Assembly: GCA_017939755.1 (NCBI GenBank)
Contig: JAGBAJ010000003.1
Coordinates: 1 to 48,521 of the forward strand
Length of the DNA: 48,521 bases
From: Clostridia bacterium
GTDB lineage: Bacteria; Bacillota; Clostridia; TANB77; CAG-508
Direction of reading: 5' to 3'
The stretch's first letter is position 1, and each line of letters starts with the position of its first letter. The position numbers and the translations under genes were made by a program. Under the pieces are notes generated by a model, which was not told the DNA's origin, did not search any database, and saw only the letters and a program-made list of their open reading frames with translations. Below are positions 26,996 through 36,544 of the stretch, piece by piece.

Positions 26996-27781
26996 TTATA
27001 ATTGCTCTGCAAATCCTTTTTGTAATTTATTGAATATAAAATATCCTACACAACATACTATTAAAGAGACTCCAAATATAATTCCCAATCCGACTAAATC
27101 AGGTTTCACTTGATTATAAAAAATATCTCTATATCCATTTATTATATATGTCATTGGATTAAACTTTAAAATCCACTTAAAATTTTCAGGAATAGTCTCT
27201 GGAGCATAAACAACTGGTGCTGCATAAAATAATAACTGCAATAATACTCCAATAAAATGTTGTACATCACGTAAATATACTGTTACACTTGATATTACAA
27301 ATGAAATTCCTAAAACCAATAAATATTGTACTAATAATATTATCGGATAAAATAAAATATATTTTGAAATACCTAATCCTCCACATATTACAAATGCCAG
27401 TATTATAATTGTTGAAATTATGAAATTTATTGCCTCACTTGTTATAACAGAAATTGGTAAGATTTCTCTTGGGAAAAAAACTTTTTTAACAATATTGCCA
27501 TTTTCAATAATATTAAATGCTGATCTGTTTATTCCTGTGGCAAAAAAAGTCCATGGTATTAATCCACAGCATAAGAAAATAACATAATTCTCTTGTGTAT
27601 TCCTTAAAATTAATGGAAACACTATTGCATAGACTGCAATTTGTAGCAAAGGATTTAAAAATGACCATATAACACCTAAACAAGAATTTTTATAACGCCC
27701 TCTTATTTCCTTTTTTACACTTGTCTTTAACAATTCTCGATATCTATAGATATCTTTGAACGGATTCTTCATTACCTTCAT
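26996..27781 (-). CDS. ABC-2 polysaccharide exporter permease (Wzm/TagG-like)
   Basis: The permease half of an ABC exporter for completed glycans or teichoic acid. It has about six transmembrane helices and the family opening YRELLKTSVKKEIRGRYKNS, then GVIWSFLNPLLQIAVYAIVF. The C-terminal half carries VSSVTVYLRDVQHFIGVLLQ and FNPMTYIINGYRDIFY, both typical of Wzm and TagG. Length (261 residues) is normal. An ATG three codons later is an alternative start with better Shine-Dalgarno spacing. The matching ATPase is at 30276-31022, separated by a glycosyltransferase gene. Confidence 0.9.
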   Translation of the reverse strand: MKVMKNPFKDIYRYRELLKTSVKKEIRGRYKNSCLGVIWSFLNPLLQIAVYAIVFPLILRNTQENYVIFLCCGLIPWTFFATGINRSAFNIIENGNIVKKVFFPREILPISVITSEAINFIISTIIILAFVICGGLGISKYILFYPIILLVQYLLVLGISFVISSVTVYLRDVQHFIGVLLQLLFYAAPVVYAPETIPENFKWILKFNPMTYIINGYRDIFYNQVKPDLVGLGIIFGVSLIVCCVGYFIFNKLQKGFAEQL

Positions 27782-27792
27782 TCCTTCCTATA

Positions 27793-30261
27793 TTATTTAT
27801 CTTCATCAAATAAATTTATTGGCTTAATTTTTAATAACTTTAATGGTACATTAATAGCTCTTATACAAATCATCATAGCTAGTTTTAAAACAAGCATAAC
27901 AACTTTAATAACTGACTTAAATATTATTTTAATATTCTTTAAAATATTATAAATAACTTCTGATTCGTGAAAAATGTGCAATTTTATACATATCTTCTTC
28001 AAAATTGCTCTTTTACCTTCTCTTTTTATTTTTTGAGATACTGACTCTTTATTATTACTACCATTAGAATTGCTTTCTTCTTGTTTACAAACATTTACTT
28101 TATATATTCTTTCAACTTCTCTATCTATTTGATTATTAGTTTGTTGGACTCCCCATTGATACTGACCTTCAAATGCTATAAGATATTTTGTATTTAACTC
28201 TTTACATATGTCTAAACAATTTGATAAACCAATACCATTTTCTATTTTTTGTTTGTTTGGATTTTTTGCAATATATTCTAAGCTTGTTGACATTTTTTCA
28301 ATCATATGGTTTATCGTAAATCCATTTAATATCCTATCTCTAGATTTTGATTTATAACTATCAATATTCGAAAATACTTTCTCGATTGCTACAACGTAAT
28401 TATTAATTTCCTCATCTGAGTAATCAAACTTTTCTACATCTTTTTCTTCTTGATAACAAGGTACAATTACACCTACCTCATCATTTATAAGCTCGGCTTG
28501 TCCGCCAACTCCAGCTGAAACCACTGGAACCCCCATACTAAGTGACTCGTATGCAGTTAAGGCAAGTCCTTCTTTAATTGAACAATTTAACGTTATATCA
28601 CTAATTGCATATATTTCTTTTGTATTCGAAACAGCACCTAAAAATTTAACATTCTTTTCTAGTTTATATTTTTTACTTCGTCGCTCTATCTCTCTAAGCA
28701 TTGGTCCATCTCCTGCGACAACTACCAAAAAGTCACTTCTGTTCTTTTTTAACTTTTTCAAAATTTCCATTAATAATATTGGCCTCTTTTGAAGATCAAT
28801 CCTTGCAATAAAACCAATTACTTTTTTTCCTTCTGGAATCCTATATTTTTCTCTTAGCTTAACTTTATCTAATTCGCCCGGGTTAAATTTTTTCTCATCC
28901 ACTCCGATATATATAGTTTCAATTTCTGATTTTTTTCTTCCAAAATGATTAACTAATATATTTTTGCTATTTTCGTTACATACAAATGTCTTGTCTATAA
29001 CAGATGCAACAAATGCAGAATCTCTAGAAAATCCTCCATTTCTATTATACCATTCCTCCATGTGGATATAATCTACAATTGGAATATTTTGGTGTTTACT
29101 TTTAATGTATGGAAGTATACTATAACCAAATGTACTATTAGTATTAAATACCAAATTGATATTGTTTTTTTCAATAATATAGTTTATAAAGGCTAACCAA
29201 TATTTTCTATCTAAAAAAGTAGTTAAATCATATATTGCTCTTGTATTTTTTACATATTTTTCTCTCCAAGGGTTATAGTTAGGTTCTGTTGAAATAATTG
29301 TAACTTCAAATTTATCTTTGTCTAGACCATTTATAAGATCAATATTAAACTTGTCAGCCCCACCAATAACCATCCATGGAATAATCATCAATATTCTAGT
29401 CTTATTATTATCTTCGTATTTCGGGGTTATAATTCCATCAACGCATTCTTCTATTATATCCCAGTTGTAATCGCTTTTAGGATACTGAACTGCTGGTTTA
29501 GTCTTTTTTATAGATTTCGCTGTTTCATCAATTATTTCTTTTGCTCTTATTTGATTTTTATTCGATGCTGCCAATTCGCTTTCTTTTTTTTCTTTTCGTC
29601 TGTACCAAAAACCAAAAAAGTCCATTCTTACAGGATACATTTCTGCTGCAATCATTTTTAACCAAAGATTCCAATCTTCATATATTCCTTTCTCTTTGAT
29701 TCCAAATCCTCCGACTTTAAGGAAATCAGCTTTTTTTATTAAAGCTGTTACAACTATATTATTCTCCTTCTTTTCACGCTCTGGGTCAAATCTTGTTGTT
29801 GCCAATGCATTTAATTCTCCAAAATGTATTACATCAGTAAAAGCCCAACTTGCACCTTTATTTGTTTCAAGAGTCCAATATGCACATTCCAAGTATGTAT
29901 CATCTATTATATCGTCATCATCTATAAACATTACGTATTTACTTTCTTTACAGCAGTGTTCTACTCCAAAATCCCTTGTATGTGCTTGTCCAGAGTTCTC
30001 CTTGTGTAATATTTTTATTCTAGAATCCATACAGCCTATTTTTTCTAAATATTTAAGACTCTCCTCATCTGTTGATCCATCATCAACAATTAACCACTCA
30101 AAAAATGGAAAGGTTTGATTTATTATGCATTTAGCTGTATCATCTAGGTATTTTTTTGCATTATAAAAAGGTGTTATTATAGAAATAATAGTTTTCATTT
30201 CAATTAATTTGTCAGATTTTGTAATGGCCTTTTCAGTTATATCTGTATAATCAAATTTCAT
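27793..30261 (-). CDS. Bifunctional GT2-GT4 glycosyltransferase
   Basis: A fusion of two cytoplasmic transferases. Residues about 25-240 are a GT2 domain (IISIITPFYNAKKYL, VDDGSTD and the metal-binding FIDDDDIID). Residues about 290-650 are a GT4 (GT-B) domain (MIIPWMVIGGADKF, GFIARIDLQKRP, and the nucleotide-sugar motif IKEGLALTAYESLSMGVP). The C-terminal 60 residues contain hydrophobic, basic stretches that could anchor the enzyme at the membrane. Length is 822 residues. GGAGG lies 7 nt before the ATG. The gene sits between the ATPase and the permease of the exporter, so it is co-expressed with both. It probably adds two successive sugars or one repeating unit. Confidence 0.87.
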   Translation of the reverse strand: MKFDYTDITEKAITKSDKLIEMKTIISIITPFYNAKKYLDDTAKCIINQTFPFFEWLIVDDGSTDEESLKYLEKIGCMDSRIKILHKENSGQAHTRDFGVEHCCKESKYVMFIDDDDIIDDTYLECAYWTLETNKGASWAFTDVIHFGELNALATTRFDPEREKKENNIVVTALIKKADFLKVGGFGIKEKGIYEDWNLWLKMIAAEMYPVRMDFFGFWYRRKEKKESELAASNKNQIRAKEIIDETAKSIKKTKPAVQYPKSDYNWDIIEECVDGIITPKYEDNNKTRILMIIPWMVIGGADKFNIDLINGLDKDKFEVTIISTEPNYNPWREKYVKNTRAIYDLTTFLDRKYWLAFINYIIEKNNINLVFNTNSTFGYSILPYIKSKHQNIPIVDYIHMEEWYNRNGGFSRDSAFVASVIDKTFVCNENSKNILVNHFGRKKSEIETIYIGVDEKKFNPGELDKVKLREKYRIPEGKKVIGFIARIDLQKRPILLMEILKKLKKNRSDFLVVVAGDGPMLREIERRSKKYKLEKNVKFLGAVSNTKEIYAISDITLNCSIKEGLALTAYESLSMGVPVVSAGVGGQAELINDEVGVIVPCYQEEKDVEKFDYSDEEINNYVVAIEKVFSNIDSYKSKSRDRILNGFTINHMIEKMSTSLEYIAKNPNKQKIENGIGLSNCLDICKELNTKYLIAFEGQYQWGVQQTNNQIDREVERIYKVNVCKQEESNSNGSNNKESVSQKIKREGKRAILKKICIKLHIFHESEVIYNILKNIKIIFKSVIKVVMLVLKLAMMICIRAINVPLKLLKIKPINLFDEDK

Positions 30262-30275
30262 CTTACGTCCTCCTA

Positions 30276-31022
30276 TTACTTTGTTTCTTCAATATATTGT
30301 GCAATTATCTCCTTTGGCTTTCCATCCATTTTTATTAGACCATCATGTAGCCATATAGCTCTGTCACACAATTTGCTTACTGTCTCCAAACTATGTGTAA
30401 CAAATACCATTGTTTTTCCTTCTTCGCTGAGCTCTTGCATTTTTTTATAACACTTCTCTTGGAAATGCTGATCTCCAACAGATAAAATCTCATCAATAAG
30501 TAAAATATCAGCATTTACATTTATAGCCACTGAAAATGCCAATCTCATGAACATACCTGACGAATATGTTCTTACTGGATTATCTATATAATCTCCTAGT
30601 TCCGAAAATTCAATAATACTATCTATTCTCTCATCAATTTCTTTTTTTGTTAATCCAAATATTGAAGCATTAAAATAAATATTTTCCCTTCCAGAAAAAT
30701 CTTGGTGAAAACCTGCCCCTAATTCAAGTAATGATGTTAACTTTCCATCTATAGTTATTTTCCCTGTATTTGGGTATATAATTTTTGTCATAAGCTTCAA
30801 TAATGTAGATTTTCCTCCTCCATTTACACCAATAAGCGCAACCGATTCTCCTTTTTTTATATTTAGATTTATTCCTTTTAGCACTTCTCTTTTTTCTTTT
30901 CTGTTTCTTGAAAACAAAAATAAAATTTTTTCTTTCATAGTATTCGCTTTATCAAGATATACATTAAATACTTTATGCACATCTTCTAAAACAATTGCAT
31001 ATTCATTATTGCCTTTTTCCAT
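30276..31022 (-). CDS. ABC polysaccharide exporter ATPase (Wzt/TagH-like)
   Basis: The ATP-binding half of the glycan exporter. Walker A is GVNGGGKSTLLKL, the signature motif is RTYSSGMFMRLAFS, Walker B is ADILLIDEILSVGD, and the H-loop is FVTHS. It has the Wzt/TagH-type insertion near DFSGRENIYFNASIFG. At 248 residues it has no C-terminal carbohydrate-recognition domain of the long Wzt type, so export probably does not need recognition of a capped chain end. AGGAG precedes the ATG. It lies directly upstream of the GT2-GT4 fusion. Confidence 0.92.
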   Translation of the reverse strand: MEKGNNEYAIVLEDVHKVFNVYLDKANTMKEKILFLFSRNRKEKREVLKGINLNIKKGESVALIGVNGGGKSTLLKLMTKIIYPNTGKITIDGKLTSLLELGAGFHQDFSGRENIYFNASIFGLTKKEIDERIDSIIEFSELGDYIDNPVRTYSSGMFMRLAFSVAINVNADILLIDEILSVGDQHFQEKCYKKMQELSEEGKTMVFVTHSLETVSKLCDRAIWLHDGLIKMDGKPKEIIAQYIEETK

Positions 31023-31147
31023 TCTATTTTTCTCCTTAACAACTTTTGAATCAAGTTTAATTTTTAGCTATATTTTACTATCTTTAAGCTCTATTTTCAA
31101 GTTCATTCTAATATATTTTTGCACTATTTCTTTTGACTTTTTTTCTT

Positions 31148-32518
31148 TCATACTATATGAAATATTCTTGAAAATTTACTAGCTATCTTCCATCTTTTAC
31201 TATTATATATGTCCTCTATCTGTTTTCTTAATTGTTCATTTTCATAATCAGATTTTTCTTTTGCCTCTCTTAATTCCTGATTTTCCTTCTCTTTATTTTG
31301 TATTATACTTTCAAACCATTTTTGATTCTCTTTACAATCATTATAGACCTTGTCTGTGTACTTTGTCTTCTCATATACTATATTTTGAATTTTTACAATA
31401 GCATCAAAAACATGCACTGTATCAATTTCAGTTTTTATATTTTTTGCATTTTTTATAATATATATATTTCTTCCTACATTAAGATTATCGTATGCGTATT
31501 TGTAATTTTCTTCAACAATTGACTTTATTGTATCCACAGATAAATTTAATAATTCGTTTATAATAGATTCTACAGACTTAGTTTCTACATTTCCGCCTGA
31601 AAAATTCAAATCTGCCAAAATTTTAACATTTTCAGGAGTTACAATACCTTTTATTTCTTCGTATCCACTAATTATAGCAATTTTTTTCATGGCAATCGCT
31701 TCTAGAATGCATCTATCTAGTCCAATAACAACATCACAATCATTTATAATTGAAATAACATCATTTCTTTGACCTAGAAATGTTACATATTCATTTATGT
31801 CAGATACACACTCCTCAACTTTACTTCTACATAGTCCATCTCCAACAACAATTAGCCTAGCTTCACTATTTTTTTCTAGATACGCTCTGAATATATTTAT
31901 TCCATTAATTATTGAAGTCATTTTCTCTTCAGCCAATCTGCTGACAATGACCAAATTATTTATTTTGATTGGCGCATGACCAGCTAATAGTTTGTTAAAA
32001 TCAATACTATTGTTTATTATCTTAATTTTATCTTGTTTGATTTTATATCTTTCAATAACCTCTTCTTTTGACTGACTTGTTATAGCAATTATCTTTTCTG
32101 CTGATTCAAAATATAGCTTAAACAAATATCTATAACTTATAAAACATTTATCGTAGAAATCATACACACCCAAAATTCCTGTATGAACATATGCTACATA
32201 TGGTACTTTAGAATAAACACACGCTGGATATGCATAACAAATACAATCAAACTGATGCACATGAACCTGTTCGACATCGTACTTTTTTATTAATTCCACC
32301 ATTTCAGAAATTTTTTCTAAGTCAAATTTATCTTTAAGTTCAAAGTCAAAATTTTCAATGATTGCACCTTCTTTTATAAATTTATCTTTATATATTCCAT
32401 CCTTGGCTAATATTACTACTCTATACCCTCGCTTTAAGAATTGTATTGTGTAATTAAATACTGCTGTTTCTAGACCTCCAATTCCTAATTGATTTAGGCA
32501 TATCATTATTGTATTCAT
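31148..32518 (-). CDS. GT4 glycosyltransferase with C-terminal coiled coil
   Basis: A GT-B fold transferase: an N-terminal NQLGIGGLETAVFNYTI loop and a donor-binding half with VIVSRLAEEKMTS, and a weak form of the Glu-rich donor motif (VVIGLDRCILEAIAMK). The last 75 residues are a Lys/Glu-rich coiled coil (KEKENQELREAKEKSDYENE) ending IYNSKRWKIASKFSR, a tail seen on many surface-glycan transferases, probably used for protein contacts. Length is 456 residues. GGAGG precedes the ATG. The gene lies 125 bp upstream of the exporter ATPase. Confidence 0.85.
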   Translation of the reverse strand: MNTIMICLNQLGIGGLETAVFNYTIQFLKRGYRVVILAKDGIYKDKFIKEGAIIENFDFELKDKFDLEKISEMVELIKKYDVEQVHVHQFDCICYAYPACVYSKVPYVAYVHTGILGVYDFYDKCFISYRYLFKLYFESAEKIIAITSQSKEEVIERYKIKQDKIKIINNSIDFNKLLAGHAPIKINNLVIVSRLAEEKMTSIINGINIFRAYLEKNSEARLIVVGDGLCRSKVEECVSDINEYVTFLGQRNDVISIINDCDVVIGLDRCILEAIAMKKIAIISGYEEIKGIVTPENVKILADLNFSGGNVETKSVESIINELLNLSVDTIKSIVEENYKYAYDNLNVGRNIYIIKNAKNIKTEIDTVHVFDAIVKIQNIVYEKTKYTDKVYNDCKENQKWFESIIQNKEKENQELREAKEKSDYENEQLRKQIEDIYNSKRWKIASKFSRIFHIV

Positions 32519-32547
32519 TTTAACTTCCTCCTTGGCATATTCATATT

Positions 32548-33453
32548 TTATCTTTTATTTTCATGTTTGTTAATCCAGATTTTTGATTTTATTTTTCCTG
32601 GTATATATATAAAAAAATATATCATTTTATTGAAATTATTTCTAATATATTTAGTATTAAACTTATGTTTTGTAATCACTGAAAACAAAATGTAGTGTTT
32701 TATTGCATACAAACGTTTTTGGATAGTAACACCTCTCATATCCCTTCCTAAAATCTCCTTGAAGTATTCATAAAACCCCATCGGATTATTTTTAAATACT
32801 TTATCTATATTTTTTGTATATCCATCGCCATGATACACACCTTCAATAATGCATTTATTATAACATCTTACTTTATAGCTTTCATCCATTTTATAGTATA
32901 ATCTTGCTTCTGTACAAAACTTTTCTTCTTTTTCTACTATGTATACAAATTTTTTTCTTATTTTCGAATTAAATGCTATTATCTTTTCACCTTTAATATC
33001 TTGTTTAAAGTAAAGATCAAACATAGTTGTATCTTTATTTTCTTCAATAAATCTATTTCCACTAATAGTATTATCTTCTTTCTTAAGGAAAATTAAAGCA
33101 TATAGATTCTCATTTTGTAATAAAATTTTGCTTTTTATATATATGTATTCTAGTGAATTATTAACAAGACAATCATCGGAATCACATTCAATCCATATTT
33201 CTCCTGTTACATATTTTTCTAGGCTATTTATTGCTTGCATTTTACCTTGATTACTTTGTTTATAGTACCTAACCTTCAATCCATTGGTATCACTAAATTT
33301 TGAGCAGACCAATTCTGTGTCATCAGTTGATCCATCGTCCATTATCAACCATTCTATTTCATACTTATCGCTAATATTGTTTACTATGCTCTCATATAAT
33401 TTTTCTAAATAATTTGACCTATTAAACGTAGCTGTTAATATCGAGAATTTCAT
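32548..33453 (-). CDS. GT2 family glycosyltransferase
   Basis: A single-domain GT2 enzyme of 301 residues. It opens FSILTATFNRSNYLEKLYES, with the nucleotide-binding IMDDGSTDDTE and an ECDSDDCL motif in place of DXD. The C-terminal half is basic, ending with KIKSKIWINKHENKR, and may sit on the membrane. AGGTGA precedes the ATG. The gene starts immediately after the stop of the upstream GT4. Its donor and acceptor cannot be read from sequence. Confidence 0.85.
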   Translation of the reverse strand: MKFSILTATFNRSNYLEKLYESIVNNISDKYEIEWLIMDDGSTDDTELVCSKFSDTNGLKVRYYKQSNQGKMQAINSLEKYVTGEIWIECDSDDCLVNNSLEYIYIKSKILLQNENLYALIFLKKEDNTISGNRFIEENKDTTMFDLYFKQDIKGEKIIAFNSKIRKKFVYIVEKEEKFCTEARLYYKMDESYKVRCYNKCIIEGVYHGDGYTKNIDKVFKNNPMGFYEYFKEILGRDMRGVTIQKRLYAIKHYILFSVITKHKFNTKYIRNNFNKMIYFFIYIPGKIKSKIWINKHENKR

Positions 33454-34575
33454 TTAATCACCTACTAAATTAATAATTTTTTTTATTTCGTTAGTATTAT
33501 TATATTGATATATTTCTGCTCCTTCTTTATTTTTTGGATTATCTAATACATTTTTAATACCATTGAAAATTGCTTCATCAGAATTATCTACAATAATTCC
33601 ATTTGGATAATTTGCTAAACACTCCCTTGCAGCAGTATCTGTAATAATAATTTTTTTATTTAATATCTTTGCTTCTTCTAATACCATTCCGTATCCTTCA
33701 AAATATGAAAACAGGCAAAAGTAATCAGCAGCCTTAATGTATGGATACGGATTCTCTTTAGCTCCTAGAATTTTAAATGTTTCTGTAATATTTTTCTCTT
33801 TTACCATATGAATTAACTTATCTTTTTCAGGACCATCTCCTACAATATAAAAGTTATGCATATATCCTTCTTGTATCAATTTACTATGCACCTCTATAAG
33901 TCTATCTATACCTTTCTGTGGGACTAATCTGCATACAGATACAAAATTTACCATTGAATAATCTATATTGGTATCAATATCATCATTCATTGCCTTTTCA
34001 ATAACTTTATTTTCATCTATATAATTATATATTAAATGGATTCTATCAGGTGAAATATTCTTATATAGCTCTTTGAAATTATTTAAATTGTCCTTACTTA
34101 CAAATACTAAGTCGTCATATTTTTTGTATACCTTTTTATCTATAAACTTCTTAATTTTTGCTTTTAATCCATTTCCAAATACTAAACTAATATCATTATG
34201 AATCCATGCAATCTTCTTTACATTTTTATTTTTTATACAGAATAATCGTGTTATTGGTCCCTCTAAAAAAGAAATCTCGACATCATAATTTTCTTTAATG
34301 TATTTTTTATAAATATACCTACTAAGCAATAGAACTTTAAAAGGAATCAATTTCTTTTTTATATGCGATAACTCATCATATCTGCAATCATACATTGATT
34401 TGAATTTTACTTCAGGTCTAAGCTGCTTTTGCATTTCACCTTTGCTATAAATAGAAAAAATTGTAATATCATACATGTCACACAATTTGTTTGCGACATC
34501 AACAAGCACACGTTCGGCACCTCCTAGTGTCAAACTAGTTATTCCAAACAAAACTCTTTTTTTTATATTTCTCAC
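33454..34575 (-). CDS. GT4 family glycosyltransferase
   Basis: A GT-B fold enzyme of about 370 residues. The N-terminal domain begins RVLFGITSLTLGGAERVLVD and the donor-binding half has VSVCRLVPQKGIDRLI, VGDGPEKDKLI, and YFEGYGMVLEEAKIL. The start is doubtful: the GTG given here overlaps the GAGG site, whereas an in-frame ATA at 34564-34566 lies exactly 8 nt after that GAGG and would give a protein opening with (M)KKRVLFG, the usual family beginning. The gene is followed directly by the GT2 gene at 32548. Confidence 0.85.
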   Translation of the reverse strand: MRNIKKRVLFGITSLTLGGAERVLVDVANKLCDMYDITIFSIYSKGEMQKQLRPEVKFKSMYDCRYDELSHIKKKLIPFKVLLLSRYIYKKYIKENYDVEISFLEGPITRLFCIKNKNVKKIAWIHNDISLVFGNGLKAKIKKFIDKKVYKKYDDLVFVSKDNLNNFKELYKNISPDRIHLIYNYIDENKVIEKAMNDDIDTNIDYSMVNFVSVCRLVPQKGIDRLIEVHSKLIQEGYMHNFYIVGDGPEKDKLIHMVKEKNITETFKILGAKENPYPYIKAADYFCLFSYFEGYGMVLEEAKILNKKIIITDTAARECLANYPNGIIVDNSDEAIFNGIKNVLDNPKNKEGAEIYQYNNTNEIKKIINLVGD

Positions 34576-34616
34576 CTCACCAATGCATATAATTTAAACT
34601 TTAATAATCATTACGT

Positions 34617-35574
34617 TTATTTTAATTCAAAAACTCTGCAAAAAAATTTAAATGTGTATTTATTAACCATCCTCATATATATATTTTTTTTGGACTTATT
34701 ATTTCTTAAAATAGTATTTGATTTCCAATTTGGAAAATTCTTATTTAAATTTTCCCAAGTCAGCTTTTCTAATTGCTTTCTTATTTTCTTATCCCTAACT
34801 TTTGCAATTCTCTGTAAGGAACTGCACAGAATTATTCTTGTATATGTATACTCTAACTCGTATTTATATGTATTGTATAAATCTTGCTTCTTATAATATT
34901 TAATTACATTATCTAATACATAAAAAATATCTTTTGTTCTTTCATTTTGATTATTTGATATTGAGCATGATCTTTGTATATAATGTATTAATGGCTCCTT
35001 CACAAACGAAACTCTCTCTACGAATGGGACTATCTTATAAAAAAATTCAACATCTTCATACCTCATTCCCTTTGGGAATGATATACATGCTTTCTCAATA
35101 ATATTTTGCTTTATTAATTTATTCCATGCCACAACTCGCGCATACAATATCATTTCTTTTTTTCCTATGTACATTCTACCATTATCGATTACGCTTTTAT
35201 TAGGGTATTCCCATATAAAATCACACTCAACCAAATCACTATCTTCACACTTTGCCTTTTCGTACATTTTTTTGTATAAATCTAACTCCACATAATCATC
35301 TGAATCCAGAAAAGCAATATACTCACCTGTTGCATGTGGTAATCCATAATTTCTAGCATCAGACAATCCGTCCATTTTCTTTTTCTAAATACTTTATCTT
35401 TGTTGGGTACTTATCCTTATATTCTTTTAGTATTTCTTTTGACGTATCTGTTGAGCCATCATTTACAACAATTATCTCGATATCTTCTAATGTTTGATTA
35501 ACTAGTGACTCCATACACCTTCTTAAATATTTTTCAACATTGTAGACAGGAACTATAACACTAACTTTCGGCAT
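34617..35574 (-). pseudogene. GT2 glycosyltransferase gene interrupted by a single-base frameshift
   Basis: Two overlapping reading frames join to one GT2 enzyme. The first (35359-35574) has VSVIVPVYNVEKYLRRCMES and NDGSTD and ends abruptly after YLEKENG. The second (34617-35375) resumes with GLSDARNYGLPHATGEY and the metal motif FLDSDDY. Reading GGACGG as GGAGG, that is, removing the extra base at 35370, restores one protein of about 318 residues, the same length as its neighbour. The base is not in a homopolymer, so slippage is unlikely. It is either a real mutation or an assembly error. GGAGG precedes the start. Without repair the gene would give only a 71-residue fragment. Confidence 0.8.
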
Positions 35575-35586
35575 ATTACCTCCATA

Positions 35587-36544
35587 CTATCTTAATTTTA
35601 AATATAAATTAATGTCGATTTTCAAAATTAATTTCTTTATAAATTGCTTTATATTATGTACTTTTATGTTATCAATTATATTTTTTTTCTTTAGAGCATC
35701 AATATAAATAGATCTATAATTACCCAATAGCTGTTCAGTCTTTAAAATTAAGCAGTTTGAGTAATATGATTTAACATTTTCTTTCGTTACATCATTTATA
35801 TTATAATCATCAATTACTTTTAACATATAATCATAATGCTCTAACATATCCATTGCTTTTGACATATTTGATTGTTGGTTTGTTCCTCTTGTTATACTTT
35901 TTCTAGATTGATAATAAAAATATCCATATACCGCTGTTGATACAACACTTTTAGCTTTTAACATAATAAGTATAGTTCTAGCAAAATCTTCATGAACCAT
36001 GCCCACAGGATATTCAAACTTATTTCCTCTCCAAAAAGACGTCTTATACAAATATAACCATGGTGGTTCTATCATTGTGTCCACTCCATATAAAGTGTTA
36101 AAAGCATCTTCTCCGATTTTTTTCATCGAATATTGGTCCTGAACAATTATCAATTCTTTCATAATCTGCATTTGTTGTACTAAACTTATACTTTATTAAA
36201 TCATGCTCTGCATCCATATATCGCTCTAGGTCTGAAATTAAGCTCTCGCTTACATAGTCATCAGCGTCAACGAAACAAAAATACTCACCAGAAGCTTGTG
36301 CAATACCATAATTACGAGCATCCGATACCCCATTATTTTCTTTTTTGAAATATTTAATTGATTTATATTTTTTTTGATATCTTATAATTATTGATTCTGT
36401 ATTATCAGTTGATCCATCATTTACAATTATTATTTCTATATTTTTATAAGTTTGATTTACAACAGATTCCAAACATCTTTGCAAATATTTTTCGGCATTA
36501 TATGCTGGAATTATAATACTAACCAATCTTTTTTTATTCTCCAT
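35587..36544 (-). pseudogene. GT2 glycosyltransferase gene with frameshift in a run of seven A
   Basis: The first frame (36098-36544) encodes a GT2 start (VSIIIPAYNAEKYLQRCLES, NDGSTDNT, FVDADDY) and runs to a stop after DEKNRRRCF. The second frame (35587-36171) continues as KKIGEDAFNTLYG to the gene's end. Reading six rather than seven A in the run at 36117-36123 joins them as FDEKIGEDAF, giving about 318 residues. It is a paralog of the neighbouring gene at 34617-35574. A poly-A tract is a natural place for slippage, so phase variation, a fixed mutation or a sequencing error are all possible. The start has GGTGG 12 nt upstream and overlaps the next gene by 11 bp. Confidence 0.78.

Noticed and set aside
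36098..36171. Programmed ribosomal frameshift in the second GT2 gene
   Set aside because: Restoring the frame needs a +1 shift (one A dropped), which does not match the usual -1 slippery heptamer, and no downstream stimulatory structure is evident.
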